This document shows positions 16,983-27,405 of a stretch of DNA of 64,000 bases, piece by piece. Under the pieces are notes generated by a model that saw only the letters and a program-made list of their open reading frames with translations, searched no databases and was not told the DNA's origin. The stretch is from Methanococcoides sp. LMO-2 (GTDB taxonomy: Archaea; Halobacteriota; Methanosarcinia; Methanosarcinales; Methanosarcinaceae), in NCBI RefSeq assembly GCF_038432375.1, contig NZ_JBCAUS010000002.1, positions 870,282 to 934,281 on the forward strand. Direction: 5' to 3'. How positions within the stretch are numbered: position 1 is the first letter of the stretch; every line of letters starts with the position of its first letter. Made by a program: the position numbers and the translations under genes.

Positions 16983-17513
16983 TTATTCAAACCCACCACA
17001 GGCATCAATTGCCTGCTTAAGGATAGCTGTGATAGCGAACTGATCCCAGCGAGTGGAGTCAATTACAAGATCATAGATAGAAAGATCATTGATATCAATT
17101 GAATGGATCTCTTTGTAGCGCAATGCTTCTGAAGCCTCGCGTTCCAGAGTTTCCTGCATGCGTACATCAAAGGATGAACCTTCCCTTACGACAATCCTCC
17201 TCACACGCACTTCCATAGGTGCCTTGATCCATACCTTCAAGGCATTTCCAGCCATGTGACCTGCAAGACGCCCTTCGAGAATAAGACCATCGGAATTATT
17301 AGCGATCTCAGATTGCCTCTTATCGATCTCAATGTCGATAGAAGGATCAGATTCTGCCAGGCTTCCAAACTCTGAAAGGGTCATTCCGCGTTCTTTTGCA
17401 AGACCCCTGAAAACATCTCCTGCTGAGATCATCTCAACGGAATAATGTTCTGCCAGAAGCTTACACACGGTTGTGGTTCCACTTCCAGGCAGTCCACTAA
17501 TAGTTAAAAGCAT
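16983..17513 (-). CDS. cmk: Cytidylate kinase (archaeal type)
   Basis: The 176-residue enzyme phosphorylates CMP and dCMP with ATP. The P-loop is GLPGSGTTT at 7-15, followed by a serine/threonine-rich nucleotide-binding region and LILEGRLAGHMA (about 76-87), typical of the short archaeal Cmk. It lies 2 bases after the DUF106 gene and 19 before cbf5, which is its common archaeal neighbourhood. Confidence 0.94.
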   Translation of the reverse strand: MLLTISGLPGSGTTTVCKLLAEHYSVEMISAGDVFRGLAKERGMTLSEFGSLAESDPSIDIEIDKRQSEIANNSDGLILEGRLAGHMAGNALKVWIKAPMEVRVRRIVVREGSSFDVRMQETLEREASEALRYKEIHSIDINDLSIYDLVIDSTRWDQFAITAILKQAIDACGGFE

Positions 17514-17515
17514 GC

Positions 17516-18136
17516 TTAGACGCCACCAATATCCAGTGCTTTACGCACTACCTGGCTGATAGCCAGTGATGTGATGAAATACCAGAATATCCAGTACTGG
17601 ATCGGTCCCAACACAGTGGAAACAAGTTCCTGCTGTCCCCAGAATGGGAATACAAGTGAAGCTCCCGGATGCAGGCTGATGTAATGGTATGCCCACATGA
17701 AAAGTGGAAGGGAGATTATACTGATATATGCCATCGGTTTGAACTGCTGCTTTGACATTTCCATCTGGTCAGACATCATGTCAGCACGCTGTTCTTCCAA
17801 TTTTTTTACCAGATAGGTGTTCTGTGCAAGCTGTGCCTCACGGAACTCCTTCTGGAAGGACTTCATACGTTCCTGTGTGTTACGCATGAGCTTCCAGTCA
17901 ATAGTATATTTCTGAATAAGTGATGCATACAAAGCAGTGATCGCTGCCATGATGAACAACATTATGTGGAAGTTGCCATCACCGACCATGGCACTTATTG
18001 GGTCCATCAGGACACCAACGATAGCTCCGATACCTTCCCTGCCTTCCTCACCGAGAACAAGGATACCTATCATCAGAGAAATACCGACTGCCAGTACAAA
18101 TCTTTCTGCTGTTTTCTTGAAATTTGAATCTGCCAT
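17516..18136 (-). CDS. DUF106/EMC3-type membrane insertase (YidC/Oxa1 superfamily)
   Basis: The 206-residue membrane protein belongs to DUF106 (archaeal Ylp1), related to YidC, Oxa1 and EMC3/TMCO1. Visible parts are an N-terminal helix, a helix near 55-70, a cytoplasmic charged coiled coil (about 85-130, NTQERMKSFQKEFREAQ) and three C-terminal hydrophobic segments. It probably inserts membrane proteins together with SecYE. Its position right after secY and adk is the standard one in archaea and supports the role. Confidence 0.92.
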   Translation of the reverse strand: MADSNFKKTAERFVLAVGISLMIGILVLGEEGREGIGAIVGVLMDPISAMVGDGNFHIMLFIMAAITALYASLIQKYTIDWKLMRNTQERMKSFQKEFREAQLAQNTYLVKKLEEQRADMMSDQMEMSKQQFKPMAYISIISLPLFMWAYHYISLHPGASLVFPFWGQQELVSTVLGPIQYWIFWYFITSLAISQVVRKALDIGGV

Positions 18137-18157
18137 GCATCATCACCTTCGGATAAT

Positions 18158-18805
18158 TTACTTGTACTGGTCAAGGACTTCACAAATATCTGAAAAGACA
18201 CGATCGATCTCGCCTGCACCATCGATGTTCACAAGAATGTTCTTCTCATTGTAATAATCAATAAGTGGCTGTGTCTTCTCCTTGTAGGACTCAAGTCTCT
18301 GCCTGATGACATCCTCTTTATCGTCATCACGCTGGTAGAGCTCTGCACCGCATGAGTCACATACACCTTCTTTCTCAGGAGGGTTGAACTTTATGTGGTA
18401 GCTCTCACCGCAGTTGCACATGAACCTGCCGCAAAGGCGGATCACAAGCTCCTCATCAGCAACATCGATATTAAGAACTGCTTCAAGAGGCATATTGATC
18501 TCATAGAGGATCCCTGAAAGTGCATCTGCCTGTGGAGTTGTCCTTGGGTATCCGTCAAGAAGATATCCTGCCTTGCAGTCATCCTCTGTAAGACGGTTCT
18601 TAATAATTCCGATAAGTACTTCGTCAGGAACAAGTTCGCCCCTGTCCATATAGCCCTTAGCTTCGCGTCCTAGTTCTGTACCATCACGTACGTTTGCCCT
18701 CAAAATATCACCGGTAGATATGTGAGGGATCTGATAATGTTTAGCCAGTTCTTTGGCCTGGGTGCCTTTTCCTGCACCCGGCGGACCAAATAAAACAACA
18801 TTCAT
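18158..18805 (-). CDS. adk: Adenylate kinase with zinc lid
   Basis: The 215-residue enzyme interconverts AMP, ADP and ATP. The P-loop is GPPGAGKGT at 7-15, the NMP-binding arm follows, and DGYPRT near 84-89 is the family signature. The lid carries four cysteines in two CxC/CxxC pairs (CNC and CDSC), a zinc-binding lid as in many bacterial-type enzymes. It follows secY by 22 bases with a GGAGAT ribosome-binding site. Confidence 0.96.
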   Translation of the reverse strand: MNVVLFGPPGAGKGTQAKELAKHYQIPHISTGDILRANVRDGTELGREAKGYMDRGELVPDEVLIGIIKNRLTEDDCKAGYLLDGYPRTTPQADALSGILYEINMPLEAVLNIDVADEELVIRLCGRFMCNCGESYHIKFNPPEKEGVCDSCGAELYQRDDDKEDVIRQRLESYKEKTQPLIDYYNEKNILVNIDGAGEIDRVFSDICEVLDQYK

Positions 18806-18827
18806 TGATATATCTCCATTTTTCGTA

Positions 18828-20306
18828 TTAATCCTGTCCGAAGAAGGATCTGACCATTGGATGCATTTCCATCATCTGTTCAGATGCAATATCCTCATAC
18901 AGACGGTATACAATACTTACTGTAAGCAGCAATCCTGTTCCACCTGCACCACCAATGGTACCCAGCAAACTTGCCAGAAGTGTAAGTCCGCCAATGAAAG
19001 CACCACCAATAATGGTTACTTTGGGAATGTACCTCACCATGACCTTTTCGATACTTCCGACATTACGCCTGAAACCAGGGATCTGCATTCCTGAATTGAA
19101 AACCTTCTGAGCAGTTGGTTTTGCACCCATGCCAGTGGTCTCGATCCAGAACAGAGCGAATATTATACCACCAACGATCAGGAAGAGAGCATCAACAAGC
19201 ACATGCAATCCTATCTGCCAGCCTGCAGGTACAGGTGCTCCATATCCTGTGAATGACTCCCTTACAAGTGAAGGGATCCAGTCATACGGACTGTTTATCG
19301 GTGAAAGATAGTACATCAGACCATTGATAGGAGTGGAACCATTGTATTCACCCAGGAAGGTTATGCCACGTCCTGAAAGCAACAGACCGATCATCTGTAT
19401 GTTCGCCTGCAATGCCCTGACAAGGATCATTGGAAGAACGGATGCATAGATAAGTTTTACAGGGAATCTTCCCCTTGCGCCCTTTACAGCACTGTGGGCC
19501 AGTGGGATCTCAATGCGGGTACTTTCCACATATACGACCAACAGGAAGATAGCAACTGTACTTACAAGTGCCAGAATTCCACCTCTGATAAGGAGGAACA
19601 TCATACCATCGCCTGTGAAAATATAATCCAGTCCTACATTCTGAGCTATATAGATCCACTTTGGAAGTATTCCAATAGGAAGACCTGCTGTATCAAGTTC
19701 CCAGTTGAACAATCCGGTCACGATCTGCTGTGAAACACCAGCAACGATGAACAATCCAACACCTGAACCAATTCCCCATTTTGACACGATCTCATCCATA
19801 AAGAGGATCAGCACACCGCCAATACATATCTGGAGGAAGATGATAAGTGTGACAACTCCAAGACCAACACCGAGAGCTGACGCTACTCCGGCATCCGGCT
19901 GTATGTAACCTCCTACGATCTGTGGAAGGGCTTCAAGCACGATCATTACAAAGACCATGAACTTCTGTGCGCCCTGGAAGAAAGCCTGATCTGCAGGATC
20001 AGACATGTTAAGCTTGATAACATCAGCGCCTACAAGAAGCTGAAGGACAATCGATGCAGTAACAATAGGACCAATACCAAGAAGCATTAGTGATCCTGAT
20101 GCTCCGGCAAAGAACGCTCTATATTGTTCGAACAGGTCGATGGAATCACTTGAAAGACCAAATAGAGGTACATTTGCAAGAGCAAAGTAAAGTACCAATA
20201 TTCCAAGAGTCCATAATAACTTGTTCTTAAAATGCACATGCCCCTCCGGACTTGCAACGGCGGGCAATCTGTTAAAAAACGGTTCCAAACTCTCCCTGAG
20301 ACTCAT
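18828..20306 (-). CDS. secY: Preprotein translocase subunit SecY
   Basis: The 492-residue protein has ten membrane helices of the SecY/Sec61alpha channel, including the plug region after helix 1 and conserved PLFGL near residue 47. It forms the protein-conducting channel with SecE and SecBeta. It starts the second half of the cluster with its own likely promoter, since a 108-base gap with a strong hairpin separates it from rpl15. Confidence 0.97.
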   Translation of the reverse strand: MSLRESLEPFFNRLPAVASPEGHVHFKNKLLWTLGILVLYFALANVPLFGLSSDSIDLFEQYRAFFAGASGSLMLLGIGPIVTASIVLQLLVGADVIKLNMSDPADQAFFQGAQKFMVFVMIVLEALPQIVGGYIQPDAGVASALGVGLGVVTLIIFLQICIGGVLILFMDEIVSKWGIGSGVGLFIVAGVSQQIVTGLFNWELDTAGLPIGILPKWIYIAQNVGLDYIFTGDGMMFLLIRGGILALVSTVAIFLLVVYVESTRIEIPLAHSAVKGARGRFPVKLIYASVLPMILVRALQANIQMIGLLLSGRGITFLGEYNGSTPINGLMYYLSPINSPYDWIPSLVRESFTGYGAPVPAGWQIGLHVLVDALFLIVGGIIFALFWIETTGMGAKPTAQKVFNSGMQIPGFRRNVGSIEKVMVRYIPKVTIIGGAFIGGLTLLASLLGTIGGAGGTGLLLTVSIVYRLYEDIASEQMMEMHPMVRSFFGQD

Positions 20307-20394
20307 TAACTACACCTTTATTCGGATTGAAAGTCAAACAGACTTTCATATAATACAAATTAATCAGCAGTAATAAAAACGCAACAAATATAAA
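20307..20394 (-). promoter_or_regulatory. Probable promoter of secY-adk-DUF106-cmk-cbf5
   Basis: The minus strand contains TTTGTATTATATGAAAG, with a TATA-like core near 20347-20355, about 40-45 bases before the secY start. Together with the hairpin over the rpl15 stop this suggests a new transcription unit. Confidence 0.4.
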
Positions 20395-20419
20395 AGTAAT
20401 GTCTGTAACAGACATTACT
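20395..20419 (-). terminator. Perfect 11-bp hairpin over the rpl15 stop codon
   Basis: Arms AGTAATGTCTG and CAGACATTACT, three-base loop. The rpl15 stop codon (20415-20417) is inside the stem. The minus strand continues TTTTATATTTGTTGCGTTTTTATT, a T-rich stretch. It probably ends or attenuates the ribosomal-protein transcript before secY. Confidence 0.6.
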
Positions 20420-20855
20420 CTTCAATTTCTACGCAGGATCCACCTGCATTTTCGATCTTGTCCCGTGCAACTCCGGAGAAGGTGCATGCTGTAACAACCA
20501 TATTCTTTGTTACTTTTCCGGTACCAAGAACTTTTTCAATTTCAAGATCTGCAAGGTTGATGACATATGCACCATCTTCAAGCTGTGCAAAGCCATCTTC
20601 TACAAGCTGATCTGCAAGTTCGTCAAGTTCACCGACGTTCACGACTGAAACATCGCGAATCATCTTCAATGGACGAGAGAATCCACGGTTGCTTCCGCGT
20701 GTGTATCCGCCCTGAAGAGCCCTTGTGAAGTGGTGTTTGTTCTCACCGGACCTACCACGTCCACCACGGTTACCTGCACCACGGCGATTCTTGGTAGTAC
20801 CGCCACCACAGGTACGTGAACCCCTGAACTTCTTTGTGTTGGTTTTGTTGCTCAT
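20415..20855 (-). CDS. rpl15: 50S ribosomal protein L15 (uL15)
   Basis: The 146-residue protein has the very glycine- and arginine-rich N-terminal tail (residues 8-50) that threads into 23S rRNA, followed by a small globular domain with a VIN-LADL segment. Seven bases separate it from rpl30. It is the last ribosomal gene before secY. Confidence 0.96.
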   Translation of the reverse strand: MSNKTNTKKFRGSRTCGGGTTKNRRGAGNRGGRGRSGENKHHFTRALQGGYTRGSNRGFSRPLKMIRDVSVVNVGELDELADQLVEDGFAQLEDGAYVINLADLEIEKVLGTGKVTKNMVVTACTFSGVARDKIENAGGSCVEIEE

Positions 20856-20862
20856 AGTAACA

Positions 20863-21330
20863 TCACCTCATCTTGTTCAAAAGTGTCTTTATGTCTTCAC
20901 CATGGTTTCCAAGGACACCGCCCTGCTGAGCAGTCCTCTTAATACCAGCGTGACCCTTCCTTGGTGGGTGAAGCCTGAATACCGGCTTCAGACCTGGAAC
21001 ATCAGAGATCTTTGCATTGTCGTTGACAAGAGCTTCTGCAAATGCTTCAATGGATTCGAACTCGGAGTTCTCCTTAACATATGCATCTGTCAGGCGTGCA
21101 TTGCCCTCGAGTCTTCCGCGCTTACCAAGTACCTGTGCCAGAGTGTCAGCATCAACGGTACCGTATGCAATGTAATCTTTTGCTTTCAGGATCATACCCT
21201 TGTTGTTAGGGTTGTCAGCAAGGAATACACAGTGGTTGACCTTGTGAAGGCGAAGCATACCGAGGGTATCCTCGATCTCACCACGAACGTGCACCTGGCC
21301 TCTCATTCTAACTACTGCGAACATCTTCAT
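20863..21330 (-). CDS. rpl30: 50S ribosomal protein L30 (uL30), archaeal long form
   Basis: The 155-residue protein begins [14 protein letters not shown] after a short lead, typical of the archaeal/eukaryotic (L7-type) form, with a C-terminal [14 protein letters not shown] block that bacteria lack. Its start overlaps the end of rps5 by 4 bases (ATGA), so translation is coupled. Confidence 0.96.
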   Translation of the reverse strand: MKMFAVVRMRGQVHVRGEIEDTLGMLRLHKVNHCVFLADNPNNKGMILKAKDYIAYGTVDADTLAQVLGKRGRLEGNARLTDAYVKENSEFESIEAFAEALVNDNAKISDVPGLKPVFRLHPPRKGHAGIKRTAQQGGVLGNHGEDIKTLLNKMR

Positions 21331-21962
21331 GCCTCCTGCTCTTCAAATACAATTGGCCTTCTGACAGTACCTGTGTTCATCAGGGCATTGTATGTTGCCT
21401 TTGCGAAGTTGAGAGTTGTCCTTGTCTGACCTTCTGTACGGGTCCATACGTCCTTGACACCTGCTTTTTCAAGCACTTTCTTTGCAGTGCCTCCAGCAGC
21501 AAGTCCAAGTCCACGTGGAGCAGGCTTGAGTACTACAGTTACACTACCTGCCTTTCCATTGACCTCGGAAGGAACGGTGTGTGGAAGTCCACAACCGCAT
21601 TCCCATGAACCGCATCCACGATTGATACGTGTGATGTTGATCTTTGCGTTGTCAATAGCTTTCCTGATAGCAGGTCCTACCTGTACATCCTTTGCCTGAC
21701 CAAGTCCAACAAAACCATCGCCGTTTCCAACGATAACGGTTGCCCTGAACTTGACACGCCTACCGGAGTCGGTCATCCTCTGGACCATGTTGATATCGAG
21801 AACTTCGTCCTCCAGATCAGGTAATAATATATCAACTATTTTTGATTCCCTTATAGGGAGACCGGAATCCATGGCTTCATCCATGGAAGTAACCTGTCCT
21901 TCTGAAACAAGCGTACCAAGCCTTGTCTTGGGTACCCATTCCTCATTATATTCATATGCCAT
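21327..21962 (-). CDS. rps5: 30S ribosomal protein S5 (uS5)
   Basis: The 211-residue protein has the N-terminal double-stranded-RNA-like domain with [20 protein letters not shown] (about 67-86) and the C-terminal S5 domain with [12 protein letters not shown]-like turn ([12 protein letters not shown]). It helps decoding accuracy at the mRNA entry site. It overlaps rpl30 and follows rpl18 by 11 bases. Confidence 0.96.
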   Translation of the reverse strand: MAYEYNEEWVPKTRLGTLVSEGQVTSMDEAMDSGLPIRESKIVDILLPDLEDEVLDINMVQRMTDSGRRVKFRATVIVGNGDGFVGLGQAKDVQVGPAIRKAIDNAKINITRINRGCGSWECGCGLPHTVPSEVNGKAGSVTVVLKPAPRGLGLAAGGTAKKVLEKAGVKDVWTRTEGQTRTTLNFAKATYNALMNTGTVRRPIVFEEQEA

Positions 21963-21973
21963 ATAACCACACC

Positions 21974-22495
21974 TTAACTGAACTCTGCAAGGATCTTTTC
22001 CTTTACTGCTTCGAACATCTCAGGCAGATTGGATCCTTCCATATATTCTGCGACGTGTTCTCCTCTTATACGCTCATCAGATGGGAATACTGAAGGATTG
22101 TGAGGCACATCGAGTCCTGCATCGACAACACCTTTGAGTGCTGCATATACACGACATCCTGGTGATGATGCCTGAAGTCCCATATCCAGTACACCGCTCT
22201 CATAGCCTTCTTCAAGTGCCTTGTATCCGAACAGGAGACCTGTCAGATATGCTGCGGTTGTATTACCGGTTGCTCCCTCGTATCCGTATTTCCCGAGCTC
22301 TGTAGAGATAGCTGACGATAATGTCATATCTCCCTTTGCATCTGGTACCACAAGTTGCAACTGCATGTGCCTTGTGCTCTTGCGCACAACTACTCGATTC
22401 TCTTTTGACAGAAGCAACCTGAGTCTCTGGTGATAATCTGTACGCCCTTCCCTTCGTCGCCTGAAAGCGACTTTATAACGGGGTCCTGTAGCCAT
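21974..22495 (-). CDS. rpl18: 50S ribosomal protein L18 (uL18)
   Basis: The 173-residue archaeal form binds 5S rRNA. Visible blocks are [22 protein letters not shown] near the start and [15 protein letters not shown] following it, then a [19 protein letters not shown] segment. A 59-base gap separates it from rpl19e upstream. Confidence 0.96.
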   Translation of the reverse strand: MATGPRYKVAFRRRREGRTDYHQRLRLLLSKENRVVVRKSTRHMQLQLVVPDAKGDMTLSSAISTELGKYGYEGATGNTTAAYLTGLLFGYKALEEGYESGVLDMGLQASSPGCRVYAALKGVVDAGLDVPHNPSVFPSDERIRGEHVAEYMEGSNLPEMFEAVKEKILAEFS

Positions 22496-22554
22496 ATTAG
22501 ATCCTCCACATCAGCTTAACATGTAAATTTGTCTTCATTATCTATTCCTCAGGC

Positions 22555-23010
22555 TCATTCCGTCTTCTTAATATCAAGATGCGCTTCCATATGAGCCAGG
22601 CTTCTATACTCGCCACCCTTTGCTTTACGGTAGACCTTGCAGTATGTGGACTTGTCAAGTGTACCATCAGCACGAAGCTCCTTAAGCCTCCTTCTGATTG
22701 CACGGATCTTCTTCATCCACTGCTCTTTCCTAGGGTTACGTGCACCCTTTCTACCTTTACGGGAACCATGACCCTTGCGGTGGCCGTATTTGCGCTTTGC
22801 ATCCCTTTCTCTTGCACGTCCGCGGCTAACACCTTTCACAGCTTCTGCTTTTATGCTTCCGCTTGCGATAAGGCCACGGATGTCTTCCCTTGTGATAGCA
22901 ACTGCGATATCAGCAGATGCTTCAGGATCCATCCAGACCCTGTGAACTCCACATCCCAGGACCTTTGCTGCAAGTTTTTTCTGGTTAGAGAGATCTGTCA
23001 TCTTACTCAC
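22555..23010 (-). CDS. rpl19e: 50S ribosomal protein L19e (eL19)
   Basis: The 151-residue protein is archaeal/eukaryotic only. It begins with a [14 protein letters not shown] helix and carries the basic stretch [20 protein letters not shown] (about 72-91) that binds 23S rRNA. It overlaps the end of rpl32e by 8 bases. Confidence 0.96.
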   Translation of the reverse strand: MSKMTDLSNQKKLAAKVLGCGVHRVWMDPEASADIAVAITREDIRGLIASGSIKAEAVKGVSRGRARERDAKRKYGHRKGHGSRKGRKGARNPRKEQWMKKIRAIRRRLKELRADGTLDKSTYCKVYRKAKGGEYRSLAHMEAHLDIKKTE

Positions 23011-23449
23011 TCCTGGTAGGGTTCAATATCTTAATACCCATTTCAGTTGCTTTTGCTTCGATGAGCGCTTTCTTTCTTGCACCAACGGTTCTTGCGATCC
23101 TGATAGCTTCGAGGGAAGCATCAACATTATCAACGTCTGCAACAGTTTTCACAAGGACTTCTGCATACCCGGATGGGTGGAGACCTTTTACTGCTGCAGG
23201 ACTGCCATAGCCTACCTGTGCACGAGCACCTTTTGCAGCAATGTGTCTGCGCTGTTTGCCCTGAAGACCTCTTGGTCTTCTCCAGTTGGAATCAAGACGC
23301 TTGTACTTGTGTGAATCAGTCCTCTTGAAGGCAGGTTTTTTACCTTTCTGAACTTTCCTTACCTTGAAAAGCCTCTTGGACTCTTCATCAAGTGCAAGTT
23401 CGGTGGCTGCTGCTTCTTTCATGTTAGTTTCATTAACTGTATCTTCCAT
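23003..23449 (-). CDS. rpl32e: 50S ribosomal protein L32e (eL32)
   Basis: The 148-residue protein has the eL32 core from [16 protein letters not shown] (about 37-52) through [13 protein letters not shown] and [17 protein letters not shown]. The first 30 residues are acidic and not conserved. It sits between rpl6 (23 bases upstream) and rpl19e (overlapping). Confidence 0.95.
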   Translation of the reverse strand: MEDTVNETNMKEAAATELALDEESKRLFKVRKVQKGKKPAFKRTDSHKYKRLDSNWRRPRGLQGKQRRHIAAKGARAQVGYGSPAAVKGLHPSGYAEVLVKTVADVDNVDASLEAIRIARTVGARKKALIEAKATEMGIKILNPTRSE

Positions 23450-23472
23450 TCAGATCACCTACACTTTCTCTC

Positions 23473-24006
23473 TCATACCCTCTTCTCAACGATGTATATA
23501 CCATCCTGGAATACACGTGGGTCAAAGCGCTTGATCTTTGTCTTCTGCTCGATGTTAGCAGCGGTCTGACCGACATCTTCCTTGTTGATACCGGAAACGA
23601 TCACTTCATCGCCACTTGCTTTTACAGTTGTCTCACCGAGGATCTTGGAGACCCTTGACTTCTTCTCACCAAGGAAGTTACTGATAATGAACTGCTTACC
23701 CTCTACCTTAAGCTGCATAGGGAAGTGAGAGTAGACCACTTTCATGCGGTACTCAAAGCCGTTCACAACACCGTTCATCATGTTGTTGATGTGAGAAGCA
23801 AGTGTTCCGACCATTGCTTTCTGTTTTTTTCTCGATGAAGCAGAGTCAACGGTCACTTCTGAGCCGTCCACTGTGATGTTCACACCTGGATACCACACAA
23901 ATCTTGTGTTGGTACCTTTGGGCCCTGAAGCGGACAGAACGTTATTTTCTAACGTTACTGTCACACCTTCAGGAATCGAGATTATTTTTTTGATTTCTTT
24001 TGCCAT
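23473..24006 (-). CDS. rpl6: 50S ribosomal protein L6 (uL6)
   Basis: The 177-residue protein has two repeated L6 domains; the second includes [15 protein letters not shown], the signature close to the C-terminus. It binds near the sarcin-ricin loop. It follows rps8 by 17 bases. Confidence 0.97.
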   Translation of the reverse strand: MAKEIKKIISIPEGVTVTLENNVLSASGPKGTNTRFVWYPGVNITVDGSEVTVDSASSRKKQKAMVGTLASHINNMMNGVVNGFEYRMKVVYSHFPMQLKVEGKQFIISNFLGEKKSRVSKILGETTVKASGDEVIVSGINKEDVGQTAANIEQKTKIKRFDPRVFQDGIYIVEKRV

Positions 24007-24023
24007 ATCATCTCACCCTTAAA

Positions 24024-24416
24024 TTAGTACACAAATGATAATAACTGTCCACCAGTGTTATTCTCACGAGCCTCGTACTGGGAAACTACTCCCTGGGAGG
24101 TTGTGAGGATCAGAACACCAAAGTTCTTTGCTGGAAGGAACTGTTTCTCCCATCTCTCGAAATCGGTTACTCCAACTGAATAACGTGGCTTGATAGCTCC
24201 ACACTTGTTAATACGTCCAATAAGTTCTACTGTATATATTCCAGCCTTACCATCTTCCACAAACTCGAACTCACCGATGTATCCACGGTCCTTCATGACC
24301 TTGAGTACATTTCCGATGAGCTTTGATGCCGGCCTGATGGTGCAGGAATCTTTACCAACAGCTTCAGCGTTCTTGATAGTTGATAACGCGTCAGCAAGAG
24401 GATCCAATAATACCAT
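24024..24416 (-). CDS. rps8: 30S ribosomal protein S8 (uS8)
   Basis: The 130-residue archaeal uS8 starts with [14 protein letters not shown] and contains the C-terminal S8 signature [20 protein letters not shown]. It binds the central domain of 16S rRNA. In bacteria S8 represses spc translation; whether that occurs here is not shown. It lies 11 bases after rps14. Confidence 0.97.
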   Translation of the reverse strand: MVLLDPLADALSTIKNAEAVGKDSCTIRPASKLIGNVLKVMKDRGYIGEFEFVEDGKAGIYTVELIGRINKCGAIKPRYSVGVTDFERWEKQFLPAKNFGVLILTTSQGVVSQYEARENNTGGQLLSFVY

Positions 24417-24427
24417 ATCTGTTCACC

Positions 24428-24580
24428 TCATGTATATTTTTCAAATCCCATGTCATGGGCAATTTCCCTGAAACAATGCCTGCAAAGGTAGATACCATAC
24501 TTGCGTACCAGACCCTGCTTTCTGCCGCATCTTTTACACTCGTTTGCGCCTCTTCCAAAGTTCTTCTCTGTCTGAGTCAT
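24428..24580 (-). CDS. rps14: 30S ribosomal protein S14 (uS14), zinc form
   Basis: This short gene of 50 codons is read on the minus strand between rpl5 and rps8. The product starts [11 protein letters not shown] and has zinc ligands C15, C18, C33 and C36 in CKRCG and CRHC, with the basic linker [12 protein letters not shown] between them. Its ATG overlaps the rpl5 stop codon (TAATG). The position in the spc order confirms it. Confidence 0.96.
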   Translation of the reverse strand: MTQTEKNFGRGANECKRCGRKQGLVRKYGIYLCRHCFREIAHDMGFEKYT

Positions 24581-25098
24581 TATTCTACCTCCACACCATA
24601 GTTTTCTTTAAAGAAAGATATCGTATCCTCTTTTGAGATCTTGTGGGAAGTTGGTATCTTTCGCTTTATGATCCTTCTCTTGTTGATCCTGTAACCAGGA
24701 CGGTTTACGACCACATTGATATCCATTCCAAAGATTCCGATGTTTGGGTCGTACTTCATGTCAGGATAATCGGTGTGCTCTTCGACACCAAAGGAAACAT
24801 TACCATAGGTATCGAACTGGGAGGCACGAAGCTTTTTCTCGACAATCTCCAGGGATGTAGTAAGGAAATCTTCTGCAGCATCTCCACGAAGAGTTACTTT
24901 GCATCCGATAGGCTCGTTCTTCTTGATGCTGAATGCAGGCAAGGTTCTCTTTGCATAGCTTCTGATAACGGTCTGACCGGTTATAGCCTCAAGGATACCT
25001 TCTGCATCTACAAGATGCTGACCACTTTCTCCAACACCCATGTGGACGATTACTTTATCGACCTTAGGATTTCTCATTGAGTTACTCAATTTACTCAC
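24580..25098 (-). CDS. rpl5: 50S ribosomal protein L5 (uL5)
   Basis: uL5 binds 5S rRNA and contacts the P-site tRNA. The recognisable sequence begins [19 protein letters not shown]. The GTG at 25098 (172 residues) is chosen because it overlaps the rps4e stop codon and adds the few residues usual in archaea; the ATG at 25077 (165 residues) is the alternative. The frame stays open farther upstream inside rps4e but that part does not look like uL5. Confidence 0.93.
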   Translation of the reverse strand: MSKLSNSMRNPKVDKVIVHMGVGESGQHLVDAEGILEAITGQTVIRSYAKRTLPAFSIKKNEPIGCKVTLRGDAAEDFLTTSLEIVEKKLRASQFDTYGNVSFGVEEHTDYPDMKYDPNIGIFGMDINVVVNRPGYRINKRRIIKRKIPTSHKISKEDTISFFKENYGVEVE

Positions 25099-25801
25099 CA
25101 CCCAGGCTGATCTCTGGTTCCTTCTCGCCCACCACGAAAACATAGTTCTCGATGGTCTCGAATTCGGTTTCTCCGGAGATGGTCACTGTGTTGTACTTAG
25201 AGCTTTTTACCTTGTTGATCTCTTTGATAGTACCAATCTCACCGGAGTGGCTTCCACCAACGATCATTGCAAGGTTGCCTACCTCGTACTTGATGTGTTT
25301 TACAACATCTTTTTCAGGAAGGGACAGGATAATGGAATCCTTTGTATTGTAATCATTGGAACCATTAAAGTTTGTACCGTCGTTCAGGTTCAACTGAATG
25401 TTTCCGCCTTTGATAACAGTCTTGTTCTCAATACGGCACAATTTGTTTGCACCCATGCCCTCGAGCTTGTTGAGAACAAGCCTTCCCTTACCATCAAGCA
25501 ATACAAGATATTCTGTATTGTTCAGTGGGATGCTGATTACATCCATCAGGCCTATAGGGAACCTGAGGTCCTTTCTTGCGATTCCGTCAACAAGTACATT
25601 TCCTTCAGAAAGTACTCTTTTTGCTTCTGCACGGTTGTCCACGACACCAAGCATATCCCTAAGCACAACAGCAAGAGGAAGACTCTGTAATCTGTTATGA
25701 GGACCTGGTCTTGTAGATGTGATCCATTTGTTGGATTTCTTTGAGATCTGCCAGCTGTTCGGGACAGATATCCTCTTTTGATGTTTGCCCACTTGAATCA
25801 C
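25091..25801 (-). CDS. rps4e: 30S ribosomal protein S4e (eS4)
   Basis: The 236-residue archaeal/eukaryotic protein has the N-terminal eS4 segment with [10 protein letters not shown], an S4-like RNA-binding domain (about 45-105), the central eS4 domain and a C-terminal KOW-like turn [15 protein letters not shown]. Its start overlaps the rpl24 stop by 4 bases. Confidence 0.96.
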   Translation of the reverse strand: MIQVGKHQKRISVPNSWQISKKSNKWITSTRPGPHNRLQSLPLAVVLRDMLGVVDNRAEAKRVLSEGNVLVDGIARKDLRFPIGLMDVISIPLNNTEYLVLLDGKGRLVLNKLEGMGANKLCRIENKTVIKGGNIQLNLNDGTNFNGSNDYNTKDSIILSLPEKDVVKHIKYEVGNLAMIVGGSHSGEIGTIKEINKVKSSKYNTVTISGETEFETIENYVFVVGEKEPEISLGGE

Positions 25802-26151
25802 CTGCCTCTAGATAATATTGATTCTCTACGTTTATCGTTCATTTCCAGTGATGTGATCATCACATTTGAAGGATAGATCGGCCTTGGAACCTCGGTTCCA
25901 TCCACTTTGCTAACAGAAACACCTTCTACGACGATGGTTCCGCTCTTCAGGGACAGGGCTTCGACCTTTCCTTTAGTACCTGCATGGTCACCACGCATTA
26001 CCACAACAGTATCGCCGATAATAACGCTTGCACTGCGACCATACTTGCCGCGAAGCTCCTTTGAAAGAGGTGCAGCCATATATTTCTGCCTGATGTGGAG
26101 AGGTGCGTTGTAACGTGCTTTCCTCTGTTTTCTTGGCTGTTTTGATACCAT
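25798..26151 (-). CDS. rpl24: 50S ribosomal protein L24 (uL24)
   Basis: The 117-residue protein has the archaeal N-terminal extension ([16 protein letters not shown]) and the KOW motif [18 protein letters not shown] (about 49-66). It is one of the early assembly proteins. It overlaps rps4e by 4 bases and follows rpl14 by 11. Confidence 0.97.
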   Translation of the reverse strand: MVSKQPRKQRKARYNAPLHIRQKYMAAPLSKELRGKYGRSASVIIGDTVVVMRGDHAGTKGKVEALSLKSGTIVVEGVSVSKVDGTEVPRPIYPSNVMITSLEMNDKRRESILSRGR

Positions 26152-26162
26152 AATTTAACACC

Positions 26163-26561
26163 TCACACGATCATGGATGCTGTTGTGCCGATCTTTGGGA
26201 ATCTTTCTGCAGCTTCTCTTGCAACAGGACCTTTAATGTCGGTTCCCTTTGGGATACCCTTATCATCTACGATCACTACCGCATTGTCTTCGAAACCTAC
26301 CCTTAGACCGTCAGGACGACGGAATTCCTTCTTCTGACGTACAACTACTGCGTAAAGGATCTGCTTGCGCATCTCAGGAGTACCTTTCTTTACAGATACA
26401 ACGCACATGTCACCAATACCTGCCCTTGGCATCCTGTTCTTTACACCCCTGTACTTCTTGACTGAAATGATCTCCACGGTACGTGCACCAGTGTTATCAA
26501 CACAATCGATCTTGGCGCCAGCGTTCAGTGCACGTGGGATCGTTGAACGAATACCCCTCAC
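26163..26561 (-). CDS. rpl14: 50S ribosomal protein L14 (uL14)
   Basis: The 132-residue protein has the small beta-barrel of uL14 with [16 protein letters not shown] near residue 11-26 and the basic loop [17 protein letters not shown]. It forms an intersubunit bridge. It overlaps rps17 by 4 bases. Confidence 0.97.
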   Translation of the reverse strand: MRGIRSTIPRALNAGAKIDCVDNTGARTVEIISVKKYRGVKNRMPRAGIGDMCVVSVKKGTPEMRKQILYAVVVRQKKEFRRPDGLRVGFEDNAVVIVDDKGIPKGTDIKGPVAREAAERFPKIGTTASMIV

Positions 26562-26887
26562 GCCTGCACCTCCGACTTGACTACTACGTATGATTTTGTT
26601 TTACTGAGAGGGCGGCATTCCGCGATCGTCACGATATCTCCCACCTTTGCATTGATGCATGGTGGATTGTGAGCGTGGATCTTTGATTGCCTTTTCTCAT
26701 ATCTCTGATATTTGTTTATAAGCTTTTCACGCCTCTGTTGAATGACCACTGTCCTGTCCATCTTGTCGCTTACAACAGTACCGACGAGGATCTGTCCCCT
26801 TACAGGGAGACTGCCGTGGAATGGACAATTTACGTCATTACATTCCTTGGACGGCTCAGGTACATCCAATCCAATGTCTTTTACCAT
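26558..26887 (-). CDS. rps17: 30S ribosomal protein S17 (uS17)
   Basis: The 109-residue protein has the archaeal N-terminal extension with C16-x4-C21-P-F-H-G and the OB-fold core, [17 protein letters not shown] followed by the basic [16 protein letters not shown] segment. It lies 5 bases after the Rpp29 gene. Confidence 0.97.
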   Translation of the reverse strand: MVKDIGLDVPEPSKECNDVNCPFHGSLPVRGQILVGTVVSDKMDRTVVIQQRREKLINKYQRYEKRQSKIHAHNPPCINAKVGDIVTIAECRPLSKTKSYVVVKSEVQA

Positions 26888-26892
26888 GATTA

Positions 26893-27198
26893 TTACCTCA
26901 TGCGTATTTTTCTAATATTCTTAACTCTATTCTCGGGTTGTGAGAGCAGTAACTTCCCGTTTATTTTAACACGTTGATCTTGATCAGCAGAATGGGATGG
27001 AAGATGGAAGACAAACGTGGTCCCTTGTTTTGGGACCATTTTTTCGTCCATGTCTTCCGTCTCGATCACAAGCATATTGCGTGACTCGTCTACCACTCTG
27101 CCTTTTATGTTATTTAATGTGGGATTCGTTGACCCGATGATTTCCGTTACAAGCCCGATCAGCTCGTGGAAAATCAGATTAGAAGCTGATGCTTCCAA
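26893..27198 (-). CDS. rnp1: RNase P protein component 1 (Rpp29/Pop4)
   Basis: The 101-residue protein has the Sm-like barrel of archaeal Rpp29, with [27 protein letters not shown] (about 14-40 in part) and a C-terminal basic helix ending RKIRMR. It helps RNase P cut 5' leaders from pre-tRNA. It sits one base from rpl29 and 5 bases from rps17, its standard archaeal place. The RNase P RNA gene is only about 7.6 kb away at 34.8 kb. Confidence 0.94.
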   Translation of the reverse strand: MEASASNLIFHELIGLVTEIIGSTNPTLNNIKGRVVDESRNMLVIETEDMDEKMVPKQGTTFVFHLPSHSADQDQRVKINGKLLLSQPENRVKNIRKIRMR

Positions 27199-27199
27199 A

Positions 27200-27403
27200 T
27201 CAGATCTCCTTCAATTCGTTCTGAATTGTCTTGATCTTTGCAACGGTCCTTCTAAGCTCTCCGATCCTTCCGGGGTTATCAGGAGCTCCACCTGCAGATG
27301 CAAGTGCACGCTCACGGATAAGTTCGCTTCGGATCTTCTCAAGCTCATCTACACGTTCGTGTGGGGTCATGTCCCTAATCTCTTTTGTACGAAGGATTGC
27401 CAT
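27200..27403 (-). CDS. rpl29: 50S ribosomal protein L29 (uL29)
   Basis: The 67-residue two-helix protein begins [12 protein letters not shown] and has the L29 signature [14 protein letters not shown] near the C-terminus. It lies at the polypeptide exit tunnel. Two bases separate it from rps3. Confidence 0.96.
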   Translation of the reverse strand: MAILRTKEIRDMTPHERVDELEKIRSELIRERALASAGGAPDNPGRIGELRRTVAKIKTIQNELKEI

Positions 27404-27405
27404 GA